In this document: positions 32,477-43,972 of the stretch, in pieces
How positions within the stretch are numbered: the first letter of the stretch is position 1
How the letters are laid out: each line of letters starts with the position of its first letter
NCBI GenBank assembly: GCA_916610825.1
Contig: OU744447.1
Location: forward strand, 14,553,751 to 14,617,750
Reading direction: 5' to 3'
Length of the DNA: 64,000 bases
Origin: Haliclystus octoradiatus
Lineage: Eukaryota; Cnidaria; Staurozoa; Stauromedusae; Haliclystidae
Notes under the pieces: generated by a model
What the model was told of the DNA's origin: nothing
Seen by the model: only the letters and a program-made list of their open reading frames with translations
Databases searched by the model: none
Position numbers and translations under genes: made by a program

Positions 32477-33749
32477 AACCAGAGCAAGAATCAGGCAGAT
32501 TTTTTTCGCAAATAGGTGTGAATTATTGTGCAACGTGTTGATTGAGATAGGAGTGTCACTGCGTAAAACGGCCAGGAATCTCTGACTTGAAGGAAGAAAA
32601 CACTGGATTCTGTTTTCAAGTGAAGAATTTTGGCCGTTGCTAGTTCACCCTGTGGTCTCTACTAATGGACGAAGAAGCAATGTAAACAAGTTTCGAACAC
32701 TTGATCTTAGCTAGTAGGCCGAGAAAAGTGGCCCATGCCAGGCCTTGATTAAAACGCAACGCTTCGAAGCCCTCGATGTAGATACAACATCACGTCTGGG
32801 CTGTGACGTCAAAGCAACGACCCCACCAGCCAGGATGCGAAAAAAGTATTCTAAGTCTTTTCCTTGCTTTTTTCATCGACACCATGAAAAGGGCTTATGG
32901 CGCTTGCCTAGCCCTGTGGATAAGGCACATGTTTTATTGGTGATTTTCTGTAGTGGGCCCAGTAAACAGGCAGGAATCTCTGACTTGAATGAAGAAAACA
33001 CTGGATTCTGTCTTGAAGTGAAGAATTTTGGCCGTTGCTAGTTCACCCTGTGGTCTCTACTAATGGTCGAAGTAGCAATGTAAACAAGTTTCGAACACTT
33101 GATCTTAGCTAGTAGGCCGAGAAAAGTGGCCCATGCCAGGCCTTGATTAAAACGCAACGCTTCGAAGCCCTCGATGTAGATACAACATCACATTTGGGCT
33201 GTGACGTCAAAGCAACGACCCCACCAGCAAGGATGCGAAAAAAGTATTCTAAGTCTTTTCCTTGCTTTTTTCATCGACACCATGAAAAGGGCTTATGGCG
33301 CTTGCCTAGCCCTGTGGATAAGGCACATGTTTTATTGGTAATTTTCTGTAGTGGGCCCAGTAAACAGGCAGGAATCTCTGACTTGAATGAAGAAAACACT
33401 GGATTCTGTCTTGAAGTGAAGAATTTTGGCCGTTGCTAGTTCACCCTGTGGTCTCTACTAATGGTCGAAGTAGCAATGTAAACAAGTTTCGAACACTTGA
33501 TCTTAGCTAGTAGGCCGAGAAAAGTGGCCCATGCCAGGCCTTGATTAAAACGCAACGCTTCGAAGCCCTCGATGTAGATACAACATCACATTTGGGCTGT
33601 GACGTCAAAGCAACGACCCCACCAGCCAGGATGCGAAAAAAGTATTCTAAGTCTTTTCCTTGCTTTTTTCATCGACACCATGAAAAGGGCTTATGGCGCT
33701 TGCCTAGCCCTGTGGATAAGGCACAAGTTTTATTGGTGTTTTACTGTGG

Positions 33750-33935
33750 TGGGCCCAGCTTGGATGTAGTGCAATACCAAGAGGACCCGTGGTCAGGGTG
33801 AAGCAAGCTCCTATCCCATGACCTGTTGCCAAAAATCAGTTTAATATAAGAGCTAGTCGATGACTAGCGTATCAGATATTAAGCTGATAAGAACAGATAC
33901 TACACTTGATCTTAGCCAATAGGCCGAGAAGCGAT
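33750..33935 (-). ncRNA. RNU2: U2 snRNA, copy 5
   Basis: Complete gene with type-a 3' flank. Confidence 0.96.
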
Positions 33936-35606
33936 AACCAGAGCAAGAATCAGGCAGATTTTTTTCGCAAATAGGTGTGAATTATTGTGCAACGTGTTGA
34001 TTGAGATAGGAGTGTCACTGCGTAAAACGGCCAGGAATCTCTGACTTGAAGGAAGAAAACACTGGATTCTGTTTTCAAGTGAAGAATTTTGGCCGTTGCT
34101 AGTTCACCCTGTGGTCTCTACTAATGGACGAAGTAGCAATGTAAACAAGTTTCGAACACTTGATCTTAGCTAGTAGGCCGAGAAAAGTGGCCCATGCCAG
34201 ACCTTGATTAAAACGCAACGCTTCGAAGCCCTCGATGTAGATACAACATCACGTCTGGGCTGTGACGTCAAAGCAACGACCCCACCAGCCAGGATGCGAA
34301 AAAAGTATTCTAAGTCTTTTCCTTGCTTTTTTCATCGACACCATGAAAAGGGCTTATGGCGCTTGCCTAGCCCTGTGGATAAGGCAAATGTTTTATTGGT
34401 GATTTTCTGTAGTGGGCCCAGTAAACAGGCAGGAATCTCTGACTTGAAGGAAGAAAACACTGGATTCTGTTTTCAAGTGAAGAATTTTGGCCGTTGCTAG
34501 TTCACCCTGTGGTCTCTACTAATGGACGAAGTAGCAATGTAAACAAGTTTCGAACACTTGATCTTAGCTAGTAGGCCGAGAAAAGTGGCCCATGCCAGGC
34601 CTTGATTAAAACGCAACGCTTCGAAGCCCTCGATGTAGATACAACATCACGTCTGGGCTGTGACGTCAAAGCAACGACCCCACCAGCCAGGATGCGAAAA
34701 AAGTATTCTAAGTCTTTTCCTTGCTTTTTTCATCGACACCATGAAAAGGGCTTATGGCGCTTGCCTAGCCCTGTGGATAAGGCACATGTTTTATTGGTGA
34801 TTTTCTGTAGTGGGCCCAGTAAACAGGCAGGAATCTCTGACTTGAATGAAGAAAACACTGGATTCTGTCTTGAAGTGAAGAATTTTGGCTGTTGCTAGTT
34901 CACCCTGTGGTCTCTACTAATGGTCGAAGTAGCAATGTAAACAAGTTTCGAACACTTGATCTTAGCTAGTAGGCCGAGAAAAGTGGCCCATGCCAGGCCT
35001 TGATTAAAACGCAACGCTTCGAAGCCCTCGATGTAGATACAACATCACATTTGGGCTGTGACGTCAAAGCAACGACCCCACCAGCCAGGATGCGAAAAAA
35101 GTATTCTAAGTCTTTTCCTTGCTTTTTTCATCGACACCATGAAAAGGGCTTATGGCGCTTGCCTAGCCCTGTGGATAAGGCACATGTTTTATTGGTAATT
35201 TTCTGTAGTGGGCCCAGTAAACAGGCAGGAATCTCTGACTTGAATGAAGAAAACACTGGATTCTGTCTTGAAGTGAAGAATTTTGGCCGTTGCTAGTTCA
35301 CCCTGTGGTCTCTACTAATGGTCGAAGTAGCAATGTAAACAAGTTTCGAACACTTGATCTTAGCTAGTAGGCCGAGAAAAGTGGCCCATGCCAGGCCTTG
35401 ATTAAAACGCAACGCTTCGAAGCCCTCGATGTAGATACAACATCACATTTGGGCTGTGACGTCAAAGCAACGACCCCACCAGCCAGGATGCGAAAAAAGT
35501 ATTCTAAGTCTTTTCCTTGCTTTTTTCATCGACACCATGAAAAGGGCTTATGGCGCTTGCCTAGCCTTGTGGATAAGGCACAAGTTTTATTGGTGTTTTA
35601 CTGTTT

Positions 35607-35792
35607 TGGGCCCAGCTTGGATGTAGTGCAATACCAAGAGGACCCGTGGTCAGGGTGAAGCAAGCTCCTATCCCATGACCTGTTGCCAAAAATCAGTTTA
35701 ATATAAGAGCTAGTCGATGACTAGCGTATCAGATATTAAGCTGATAAGAACAGATACTACACTTGATCTTAGCCAATAGGCCGAGAAGCGAT
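35607..35792 (-). ncRNA. RNU2: U2 snRNA, copy 6
   Basis: Complete gene with type-b 3' flank. Confidence 0.96.
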
Positions 35793-37065
35793 AACCAGAG
35801 CAAGAATCAGGCAGATTTTTTTCGCAAATAGGTGTGAATTATTGTGCAACGTGTTGATTGAGATAGGAGTGTCACTGCGTAAAACGGCCAGGAATCTCTG
35901 ACTTGAAGGAAGAAAACACTGGATTCTGTTTTCAAGTGAAGAATTTTGGCCGTTGCTAGTTCACCCTGTGGTCTCTACTAATGGACGAAGAAGCAATGTA
36001 AACAAGTTTCGAACACTTGATCTTAGCTAGTAGGCCGAGAAAAGTGGCCCATGCCAGGCCTTGATTAAAACGCAACGCTTCGAAGCCCTCGATGTAGATA
36101 CAACATCACGTCTGGGCTGTGACGTCAAAGCAACGACCCCACCAGCCAGGATGCGAAAAAAGTATTCTAAGTCTTTTCCTTGCTTTTTTCATCGACACCA
36201 TGAAAAGGGCTTATGGCGCTTGCCTAGCCCTGTGGATAAGGCACATGTTTTATTGGTGATTTTCTGTAGTGGGCCCAGTAAACAGGCAGGAATCTCTGAC
36301 TTGAATGAAGAAAACACTGGATTCTGTCTTGAAGTGAAGAATTTTGGCCGTTGCTAGTTCACCCTGTGGTCTCTACTAATGGTCGAAGTAGCAATGTAAA
36401 CAAGTTTCGAACACTTGATCTTAGCTAGTAGGCCGAGAAAAGTGGCCCATGCCAGGCCTTGATTAAAACGCAACGCTTCGAAGCCCTCGATGTAGATACA
36501 ACATCACATTTGGGCTGTGACGTCAAAGCAACGACCCCACCAGCAAGGATGCGAAAAAAGTATTCTAAGTCTTTTCCTTGCTTTTTTCATCGACACCATG
36601 AAAAGGGCTTATGGCGCTTGCCTAGCCCTGTGGATAAGGCACATGTTTTATTGGTAATTTTCTGTAGTGGGCCCAGTAAACAGGCAGGAATCTCTGACTT
36701 GAATGAAGAAAACACTGGATTCTGTCTTGAAGTGAAGAATTTTGGCCGTTGCTAGTTCACCCTGTGGTCTCTACTAATGGTCGAAGTAGCAATGTAAACA
36801 AGTTTCGAACACTTGATCTTAGCTAGTAGGCCGAGAAAAGTGGCCCATGCCAGGCCTTGATTAAAACGCAACGCTTCGAAGCCCTCGATGTAGATACAAC
36901 ATCACATTTGGGCTGTGACGTCAAAGCAACGACCCCACCAGCCAGGATGCGAAAAAAGTATTCTAAGTCTTTTCCTTGCTTTTTTCATCGACACCATGAA
37001 AAGGGCTTATGGCGCTTGCCTAGCCTTGTGGATAAGGCACAAGTTTTATTGGTGTTTTACTGTTT

Positions 37066-37251
37066 TGGGCCCAGCTTGGATGTAGTGCAATACCAAGAGG
37101 ACCCGTGGTCAGGGTGAAGCAAGCTCCTATCCCATGACCTGTTGCCAAAAATCAGTTTAATATAAGAGCTAGTCGATGACTAGCGTATCAGATATTAAGC
37201 TGATAAGAACAGATACTACACTTGATCTTAGCCAATAGGCCGAGAAGCGAT
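37066..37251 (-). ncRNA. RNU2: U2 snRNA, copy 7
   Basis: Complete gene with type-b 3' flank. The upstream spacer carries the gacgaagaagc variant also seen at copies 4, 6, 9, 10 and 12. Confidence 0.96.
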
Positions 37252-38524
37252 AACCAGAGCAAGAATCAGGCAGATTTTTTTCGCAAATAGGTGTGAATTA
37301 TTGTGCAACGTGTTGATTGAGATAGGAGTGTCACTGCGTAAAACGGCCAGGAATCTCTGACTTGAAGGAAGAAAACACTGGATTCTGTTTTCAAGTGAAG
37401 AATTTTGGCCGTTGCTAGTTCACCCTGTGGTCTCTACTAATGGACGAAGAAGCAATGTAAACAAGTTTCGAACACTTGATCTTAGCTAGTAGGCCGAGAA
37501 AAGTGGCCCATGCCAGGCCTTGATTAAAACGCAACGCTTCGAAGCCCTCGATGTAGATACAACATCACGTCTGGGCTGTGACGTCAAAGCAACGACCCCA
37601 CCAGCCAGGATGCGAAAAAAGTATTCTAAGTCTTTTCCTTGCTTTTTTCATCGACACCATGAAAAGGGCTTATGGCGCTTGCCTAGCCCTGTGGATAAGG
37701 CAAATGTTTTATTGGTGATTTTCTGTAGTGGGCCCAGTAAACAGGCAGGAATCTCTGACTTGAATGAAGAAAACACTGGATTCTGTCTTGAAGTGAAGAA
37801 TTTTGGCCGTTGCTAGTTCACCCTGTGGTCTCTACTAATGGTCGAAGTAGCAATGTAAACAAGTTTCGAACACTTGATCTTAGCTAGTAGGCCGAGAAAA
37901 GTGGCCCATGCCAGGCCTTGATTAAAACGCAACGCTTCGAAGCCCTCGATGTAGATACAACATCACATTTGGGCTGTGACGTCAAAGCAACGACCCCACC
38001 AGCAAGGATGCGAAAAAAGTATTCTAAGTCTTTTCCTTGCTTTTTTCATCGACACCATGAAAAGGGCTTATGGCGCTTGCCTAGCCCTGTGGATAAGGCA
38101 CATGTTTTATTGGTAATTTTCTGTAGTGGGCCCAGTAAACAGGCAGGAATCTCTGACTTGAATGAAGAAAACACTGGATTCTGTCTTGAAGTGAAGAATT
38201 TTGGCCGTTGCTAGTTCACCCTGTGGTCTCTACTAATGGTCGAAGTAGCAATGTAAACAAGTTTCGAACACTTGATCTTAGCTAGTAGGCCGAGAAAAGT
38301 GGCCCATGCCAGGCCTTGATTAAAACGCAACGCTTCGAAGCCCTCGATGTAGATACAACATCACATTTGGGCTGTGACGTCAAAGCAACGACCCCACCAG
38401 CCAGGATGCGAAAAAAGTATTCTAAGTCTTTTCCTTGCTTTTTTCATCGACACCATGAAAAGGGCTTATGGCGCTTGCCTAGCCTTGTGGATAAGGCACA
38501 AGTTTTATTGGTGTTTTACTGTTT

Positions 38525-38680
38525 TGGGCCCAGCTTGGATGTAGTGCAATACCAAGAGGACCCGTGGTCAGGGTGAAGCAAGCTCCTATCCCATGACCTG
38601 TTGCCAAAAATCAGTTTAATATAAGAGCTAGTCGATGACTAGGGTATCAGATATTAAGCTGATAAGAACAGATACTACAC
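38525..38680 (-). pseudogene. RNU2: U2 copy 8, 3' part (nt ~31 to end), interrupted by element E1
   Basis: The 3' part of a U2 gene whose first 33 nt lie 5.6 kb away at 44260-44292. It carries a substitution seen in no other copy (ctagggtatcag instead of ctagcgtatcag), which removes a G-C pair at the base of stem IIb. Confidence 0.95.
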
Positions 38681-38705
38681 TTTTTTTTTTTTTTTTTTTG
38701 CGTTC

Positions 38706-38726
38706 CAGTGGGGCACTGCCCCACTG
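38706..38726 (-). other. E1 terminal 3'-UTR hairpin next to poly(A)
   Basis: A 21-nt near-perfect palindrome, CAGTGGGG-CACTG-CCCCACTG, six bases from the poly(A) tract. It is the likely recognition structure of the element's own reverse transcriptase, by analogy with other non-LTR elements that bind a 3'-terminal stem-loop. Confidence 0.6.
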
Positions 38727-38914
38727 CATATATTTCATCAATTACTACACAATTACAAAACAATTACAAATACGGGCTAAGCCTTTTACAAACATGAAAT
38801 TAATTCTACTATATACACTATTTATATTACAGGTTTACAAAACAGGACAGATTTAGTTTTACGGACATATGTAGAAATTTGATAGGTGATAGTTTAAGAA
38901 ATGATATTTATTTA

Positions 38915-38919
<5 letters not shown>

Positions 38920-38948
<29 letters not shown>
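38920..38948. repeat. (TA)n microsatellite in E1 3' UTR
   Basis: About 14 TA units. Absent at the same place in E2 and E3. Confidence 0.9.
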
Positions 38949-38951
<3 letters not shown>

Positions 38952-39075
38952 TTTGTTTTTATTTTTTTTATAATATGGTGGTTATATATACCTAATATAT
39001 ATATTTTGTTTGTATTTCTGGTTAGAGTGTTCAAAATGATAGTCCGGTGATGTATTTTGTTTCTTCAGGGTTGGC

Positions 39076-39198
39076 GCAGAGGCCAGGGGAAGCGTTATCT
39101 GCCGCCCTCTTCCCACCTTGGTATCGACAATGTCGACAACAAGATGATCAGGGGAACGGCCAGACACATTGATAGCCTTTCGTCCCCTGACATGCATG
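39076..39198 (-). other. E1 3'-UTR structured module (single, diverged copy)
   Basis: Starts gcagaggccagggga and ends tcccctgacatgcatgg. The ends pair (CAGGGGA with TCCCCTG), and there is an internal TCGAC-AAT-GTCGA hairpin. It corresponds in position and design to the ~102-bp module that is present twice in E2 and E3, but the primary sequence differs strongly. Confidence 0.5.
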
Positions 39199-39539
39199 GT
39201 TATAGGAGTGTAAATAATAAATAAAATGGATTAGATCAGCGTTTGTAAATAAATTAACTAACAATAAACTAAAATTAAACTATAATTAAACTACACATCT
39301 ACTTACATTCAAATTACGTTAAATTAATAATAATATAAAATAATATGAAAATAAAAGAGATATAGCATAATCAATTAAAAATAATTAAAACTATTATATC
39401 TGTTTACAAGATATAACAGAGAAATAATAAGTTTGTATTTAAGGAGCGATAGAAGTAAAGTGCCGGACTCCGGCAGGGCAGTATCCGAGTACCGGAGCCC
39501 GACGAACTTTGTGATGTTTGAGTACGATTTACGGTGTAT

Positions 39540-39983
39540 AACATGAAATTTAGAGAATACGACATAATAACAAATAAAATCTTTGACCATAATATAAAAT
39601 AGGTTGACAGGAACAGAACGATATATAATAAAGCCATATAAAACAATGAGATCTTTGAAAGGACATACGGTGAAATTAATAAATGGTAGACAATAAACTT
39701 TGATTTTAGGACGATAATGTACAAACTTGATAAATAAATAGGTAAACAGCAAATAAAATCTTGTAACATGAATAAATAGGACGAGACGAGCAGAATGATA
39801 TATAACACTTTGATAAAAGACGATAAATAGGTGGACAGTACTTGGTTTGAAATTGGTAGACATTTGACATAGATTTTGATACAATACGGTAACAACTTTG
39901 ACAAATACATAACAGGACCAGGTAAATTCTTTAAATAACGGATAAATGGGACAGTACGAACAAAGTGACAAAATATGGATCCC
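39540..39983 (-). repeat. Degenerate A-rich repeats unique to the E1 3' UTR
   Basis: Variants of ataaataggtNNacag recur irregularly (near 39595, 39733, 39770, 39822, 39942) with interspersed aaaatctttg and gatatataa motifs. The region has few stops in two minus-strand frames (open for about 200 codons each), which I attribute to composition rather than coding. Confidence 0.5.
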
Positions 39984-42900
39984 TCAGTCCAATAAATAAG
40001 GTGACAGGCCATCAGTACAAGTTCTGCCATTGATGTATGTAATAATTCCAGGATACAGCAGGTCGATGGTATCCTCCTCCTCGCGTTGGTACTTTACCTG
40101 CAAGAGATCCAAGCTGAGTCGTATCTCAGAGAGACAGCGGACCCAGACTTGAACTTCTAGGTCAGTGTTTCGCTGCTTAGCTTCAACGCGCGTGTACCAT
40201 AGTGCAGACGTGAATGACTCCCGAAGTAAACAACACAAAAGTGCCCCCCGGCCAGCCAGAACAGATTGTGGAAATACCCCCATCGTTCTAGCCAGATCTT
40301 GAGCGAAACCTTTTGGGTGCTCTCCTACTATTAACATTACTGAATATAGTTTCTGCCACAGTTTGGTGAGAAAACAACAATCTAGGAATAGATGTATTGT
40401 CGTCTCGACCTCCCCATGACAAAAGGGGCACAAGCCGTCGTTGGTATCGTCGAAATGCCTCACTTTGTTTCCTGTTGGTAAGAAATCGTGGGTGATTTTC
40501 CACTGAAGATCAGCAAATCGACGGCCAATTAACGGCTTCCTACACAGTGAGTAAACTGTTGTCCAGTCCGGACTTATACCTAACCTAGATTCCCAAGACT
40601 GTTGGCCTTTGCTTAGGGAACTAGGTGTCGGACGGATAGCATGATATAAGGATTTTGTCGTAAACTTACCTAGATCTCTGCTCTCTGCCGAATTGACTGA
40701 CAGACGGAGTCTAGGCTGGCAAGGTTCATGTGTATACTTACCTGGCTCATCCGAGTGGAGTTGTTCAAGCCATTGGCTTGACCAATTGAGTTTAAGTTGT
40801 TTGAGCAAGATGGTTGTTACTTGCTTTTTTTCTTGTTTTTTTAGAATATTTTTATTAATCACGCTAGACTCAAGCAGGCGTCCATCATCTCCTGTGATAT
40901 CGTTAATTATTTTGATGCCGTTAGTTACCCACACTTGGTTAGTAAATGTGACTTTCTTACGAATTACATCGACAAACGAGTTACAAAATACTGGTTCATC
41001 AAGTATCGTATCCCTGGTAGTCGGCGATACTCGGAGTTTACGAACATAACATTCCCAGTCCCAAAGCGTGTGGTGGTACCAGACAGGCAGTCGAATTGCG
41101 AAGTTTCTGGCGATCCTGCATTTCAAAACAGCCAAACCTAGGTTCAGCTGTCCGTACATATTGAGATAGTAGTGGTAGAAAGCCTTCCACCTACTTACCC
41201 CGCCGTTGTTAAGACGTGCCAGCCACGACAGCCGGAACGACGCTGCTCTTTTTTCTAGGTCAATCACTCCCTGCCCACCCATCAAAACTGGATACTGGCA
41301 AACTGCACGCTTCACAAAATGAGAGGAACCTAGGACGAAGTCCCAGATTGCTTTCTCAAGTTGCTTCGTGACAGTTGCTGGAAGGAAGTAAATACTACAA
41401 CAGTACCAAAGTTTGGACGCTGCCAGCAGGTTAACGACCGTGCGTTTTCCCTGCATGGTTAGCGACCTCCCTTTCCAACACGTCAGAGTCCGTTTAAATG
41501 ACTCAATCTTTTTCGTAAACGGAAAAGAAGGAGTCATGGTGTTACCAAAGGGCAATCCAAGTAACTCTACAAAAGTAGAACTCCAAGTAATGCCCAATGG
41601 TCCGGTGCAGTCATTAGCTATCAAGGACCCGCACCAGAGCCCGTTGCATTTGGCTTTGTTTATTCTTGCACCTGAGGCAAGGCAAAACAATTCCACATGG
41701 TCCCAAGCTACCTGGATTGAGTCCAAACCACTCAATATTAGAGTGGTATCATCTGCATACTGGGAAAGTCTGATGTCTCCATGCAAACCTGGCAATCTCA
41801 CCCCTTCAATCCGTTTTTCCTGTCTTAAAGTCGCTCCCAGTAACTCAGAGATAAGCACGTACAATAGTGGAGAGAGAGGGCAACCCTGTCTTACTCCCCT
41901 TTTGAGTGTTATCTCTTCAGTCAGAGTACCATTCAGTTTGATTTTACTTCGTGTGTCCTTGTATAGTATACTAATCCATTCAAGAAATACAGGCCCGAGT
42001 CCCATCGCTGCTAAAACACGGAGCAGGAGGGAACGATTGACGTGGTCGAAGGCCTTCAACTGATCAACACTGACCAGTGCCACAGGCAACTGTTCAGTGT
42101 TTGCCAGACCGACTATGTCCCTCAATATGCTGCAGTTCTCCAGAATACTTCTGCCTGGTACACCACACGTTTGATCAGGGTGCACAAGACTAGACACAAC
42201 ATATTTGAGACGATTAGTAAGGACTTTGGCAATTATTTTATAGTCTATGTTAAGGAGACTGATGGGTCGCCAGTTGCTGAGACTAGCGCGATTACCTTTT
42301 TTATAAAGTAAACATATAATAGACAAATACATCGACGGAGTCAGGCAGCCTCCACTGTGAATTCTATTCAGCAATTCTGTAATAGTGCTACCTATTATTG
42401 GCCAGAACTGCTTGTAGAACTCAGCAGTGAGGCCGTCTGACCCCGGCGACTTGTTGTTTGACAATTGGACTACAGCACGTTGAATTTCAGACAATGTTAG
42501 TGGACATTCAAGACTTAATTTTTGGTCGTTAGTAAGCTTACAAGTTAGTCGGTTAATGAGTACATCTTGTGCCGTGGTATCGACTGGTCCCAAGCTGTAC
42601 AACTGACTATAAAATTTACAAACAACATCAGACATTTCAGACAACGAAGTACGTATTATACCTTCATCGTCAACCAGCTCTTTCATGTTAGATTTAGCAC
42701 CACGGGATTTCTCCAGGGAACAGAAATAAGCAGTAGACCTCTCTCCTTCCTCCCTCCATCGTACTCTTGCACGAATTGCTGCACCTTCAGCCTTCTGGAG
42801 TTCAAAAGCAGACAGTTCTGCTTGTATTTTTTGAGCTAAATTAATGAAATCAGACCGGCCAGTGCGTTCGGCCTTACGGCGGGCGTTGCGGAGTTGTTTC

Positions 42901-43871
42901 TCAAGTCTTTGTTGATGTTTTTTAGACTTGCGTGCCTTCGCCCGTCCGTATTGTCTAGACATTTCACGGATTTTTACCTTAGTCTGATCCCACCAATTTA
43001 GCATATCAGTGGAAAATAAGTTTGATGTGATTTCTTCTTCCCATAAGTCCTGAATTTGTCTGGTGTACTCCTCATCTTTTAGATGAGAATTATTTAAACA
43101 CCAAACTCCAGAACCGGTGGGAAGGTCTTCCTGGAGAAAACTCAAAGTGACTGCATCGTGATCTGAGAGAGCACAGTCCACAATGTTAAGGCCGGTTAGG
43201 TACGACATTAAACAATCACTAACAAAAAATTTATCAAGACGAGACATCGAAAGACCACTGTTTGTACGAAACGTATAACGGATACTATCGGGGTTAGTAA
43301 CCCTCCAGGCGTCCCTCAACTCTAAGTCGATCGACAGATCCTGTAAGGCAGGTGCCGACCGGTCAGAATAACCGGTCGACCCCAGCCTGTCCAGATGATC
43401 GTCGAGCACACAGTTAAAGTCCCCGCCAACAAGTAGCGAAGACTCTCCCTGCAGGCGCAGACCTTCTGCTCGTATAGAGTTAAAGAAGTCCCTTCGGGCC
43501 GACACTTTATCATTACCACCTCCCGAAGGAGCGTGCACATTTATTACTAATAACGTAGGACACACAGCTGAGACTGAAGACGTAGATTCCGAGAAATCTA
43601 GTCTTACAGCGACAGCACGATCAACATTCAGTTGTACAAGGTCCACCTTACAGTCAAACGTTTTCTTCACCAGGATAATGTTGCTGTGCAATCTGTTGAC
43701 ATATAGGTTAAAACCTGACTCCGACTCCATCATCGAAGTTGCAGTCGGGGACAGGTCTGCCTCTTGCAACAGAGCAACATCAGCCCGGTGTTGTTTTAGA
43801 AATCTAAGGATGGCCCCACGCTTGGAAGCCAGGCCCATACCACGACAATTTAAACTAATAAAACACGGCAT
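39984..43871 (-). CDS. E1 ORF2: apurinic-like endonuclease + reverse transcriptase, 1295 aa
   Basis: An intact polyprotein for target-primed reverse transcription: the endonuclease nicks the U2 gene and the RT copies the RNA there. The N-terminal APE-type endonuclease has N8 (SLNCRG), E37 (LLQE), H113, D151 and N153 (GGDFNC), and SDH at 236-238. The RT domain has NWRPISLLN, VSVDQLKAFDHV (~605), RQGCPLSPLLY, and the catalytic YADD (~706). Near the C-terminus CPFCHGEVETTIHLFLDC (~1145-1162) is a CCHC-like zinc motif of the zf-RVT type. The ATG follows ORF1 by about 100 nt. The length, the RT motifs and the zf-RVT end suit the Tx1/L1 group. All catalytic residues are present, so the protein may be functional. 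Confidence 0.95.
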   Translation of the reverse strand: MPCFISLNCRGMGLASKRGAILRFLKQHRADVALLQEADLSPTATSMMESESGFNLYVNRLHSNIILVKKTFDCKVDLVQLNVDRAVAVRLDFSESTSSVSAVCPTLLVINVHAPSGGGNDKVSARRDFFNSIRAEGLRLQGESSLLVGGDFNCVLDDHLDRLGSTGYSDRSAPALQDLSIDLELRDAWRVTNPDSIRYTFRTNSGLSMSRLDKFFVSDCLMSYLTGLNIVDCALSDHDAVTLSFLQEDLPTGSGVWCLNNSHLKDEEYTRQIQDLWEEEITSNLFSTDMLNWWDQTKVKIREMSRQYGRAKARKSKKHQQRLEKQLRNARRKAERTGRSDFINLAQKIQAELSAFELQKAEGAAIRARVRWREEGERSTAYFCSLEKSRGAKSNMKELVDDEGIIRTSLSEMSDVVCKFYSQLYSLGPVDTTAQDVLINRLTCKLTNDQKLSLECPLTLSEIQRAVVQLSNNKSPGSDGLTAEFYKQFWPIIGSTITELLNRIHSGGCLTPSMYLSIICLLYKKGNRASLSNWRPISLLNIDYKIIAKVLTNRLKYVVSSLVHPDQTCGVPGRSILENCSILRDIVGLANTEQLPVALVSVDQLKAFDHVNRSLLLRVLAAMGLGPVFLEWISILYKDTRSKIKLNGTLTEEITLKRGVRQGCPLSPLLYVLISELLGATLRQEKRIEGVRLPGLHGDIRLSQYADDTTLILSGLDSIQVAWDHVELFCLASGARINKAKCNGLWCGSLIANDCTGPLGITWSSTFVELLGLPFGNTMTPSFPFTKKIESFKRTLTCWKGRSLTMQGKRTVVNLLAASKLWYCCSIYFLPATVTKQLEKAIWDFVLGSSHFVKRAVCQYPVLMGGQGVIDLEKRAASFRLSWLARLNNGGVSRWKAFYHYYLNMYGQLNLGLAVLKCRIARNFAIRLPVWYHHTLWDWECYVRKLRVSPTTRDTILDEPVFCNSFVDVIRKKVTFTNQVWVTNGIKIINDITGDDGRLLESSVINKNILKKQEKKQVTTILLKQLKLNWSSQWLEQLHSDEPGKYTHEPCQPRLRLSVNSAESRDLGKFTTKSLYHAIRPTPSSLSKGQQSWESRLGISPDWTTVYSLCRKPLIGRRFADLQWKITHDFLPTGNKVRHFDDTNDGLCPFCHGEVETTIHLFLDCCFLTKLWQKLYSVMLIVGEHPKGFAQDLARTMGVFPQSVLAGRGALLCCLLRESFTSALWYTRVEAKQRNTDLEVQVWVRCLSEIRLSLDLLQVKYQREEEDTIDLLYPGIITYINGRTCTDGLSPYLLD

Positions 43872-43972
43872 TACAGGGCATTACGAATTGACATAAACAA
43901 TGAAAAAAAACGACGAAGAAATATGGACAATATGTACAATATGTACATACGTCACATAATATTGTGCGTCAG

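Larger units (their letters stand above)
26432..38680 (-). repeat. U2 snRNA tandem array, left segment
   Basis: Built from two related units. The 663-bp unit holds one complete U2 gene on the minus strand, its ~130-bp upstream region and a spacer. The 398-bp unit is the same spacer joined across the U2 region: it keeps only the last ~9 nt of U2 (tgggcccag side) and lacks the rest plus the proximal promoter. Blocks of 398+398+663 (1459 bp) and 398+398+398+663 (1857 bp) alternate. From 27572 to 37520 the pair repeats every 3316 bp three times. The left edge is sharp at 26432, inside a 663-type spacer, and the first 398-type unit lacks about 127 bp at 26619. Each unit also carries a 29-nt U2 fragment. 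Confidence 0.95.

Noticed and set aside
26432-38680. CRISPR-like or satellite-only interpretation of the regular repeats
   Set aside because: Units are 398/663 bp with no short repeat-spacer alternation, and they contain complete U2 snRNA genes with Sm site and branch-recognition sequence.
39375-40030. Two overlapping minus-strand frames of ~200 codons in the E1 3' UTR
   Set aside because: Composition is extremely biased (Tyr/Leu/Phe-rich from AT-rich repeats), one frame overlaps the end of ORF2, and neither exists in E2 or E3.
41413-42063. Plus-strand open frames opposite ORF2 of E1, E2 and E3 (up to ~217 codons)
   Set aside because: They are antisense shadows of a strongly conserved coding sequence and recur at the same places in all three elements.
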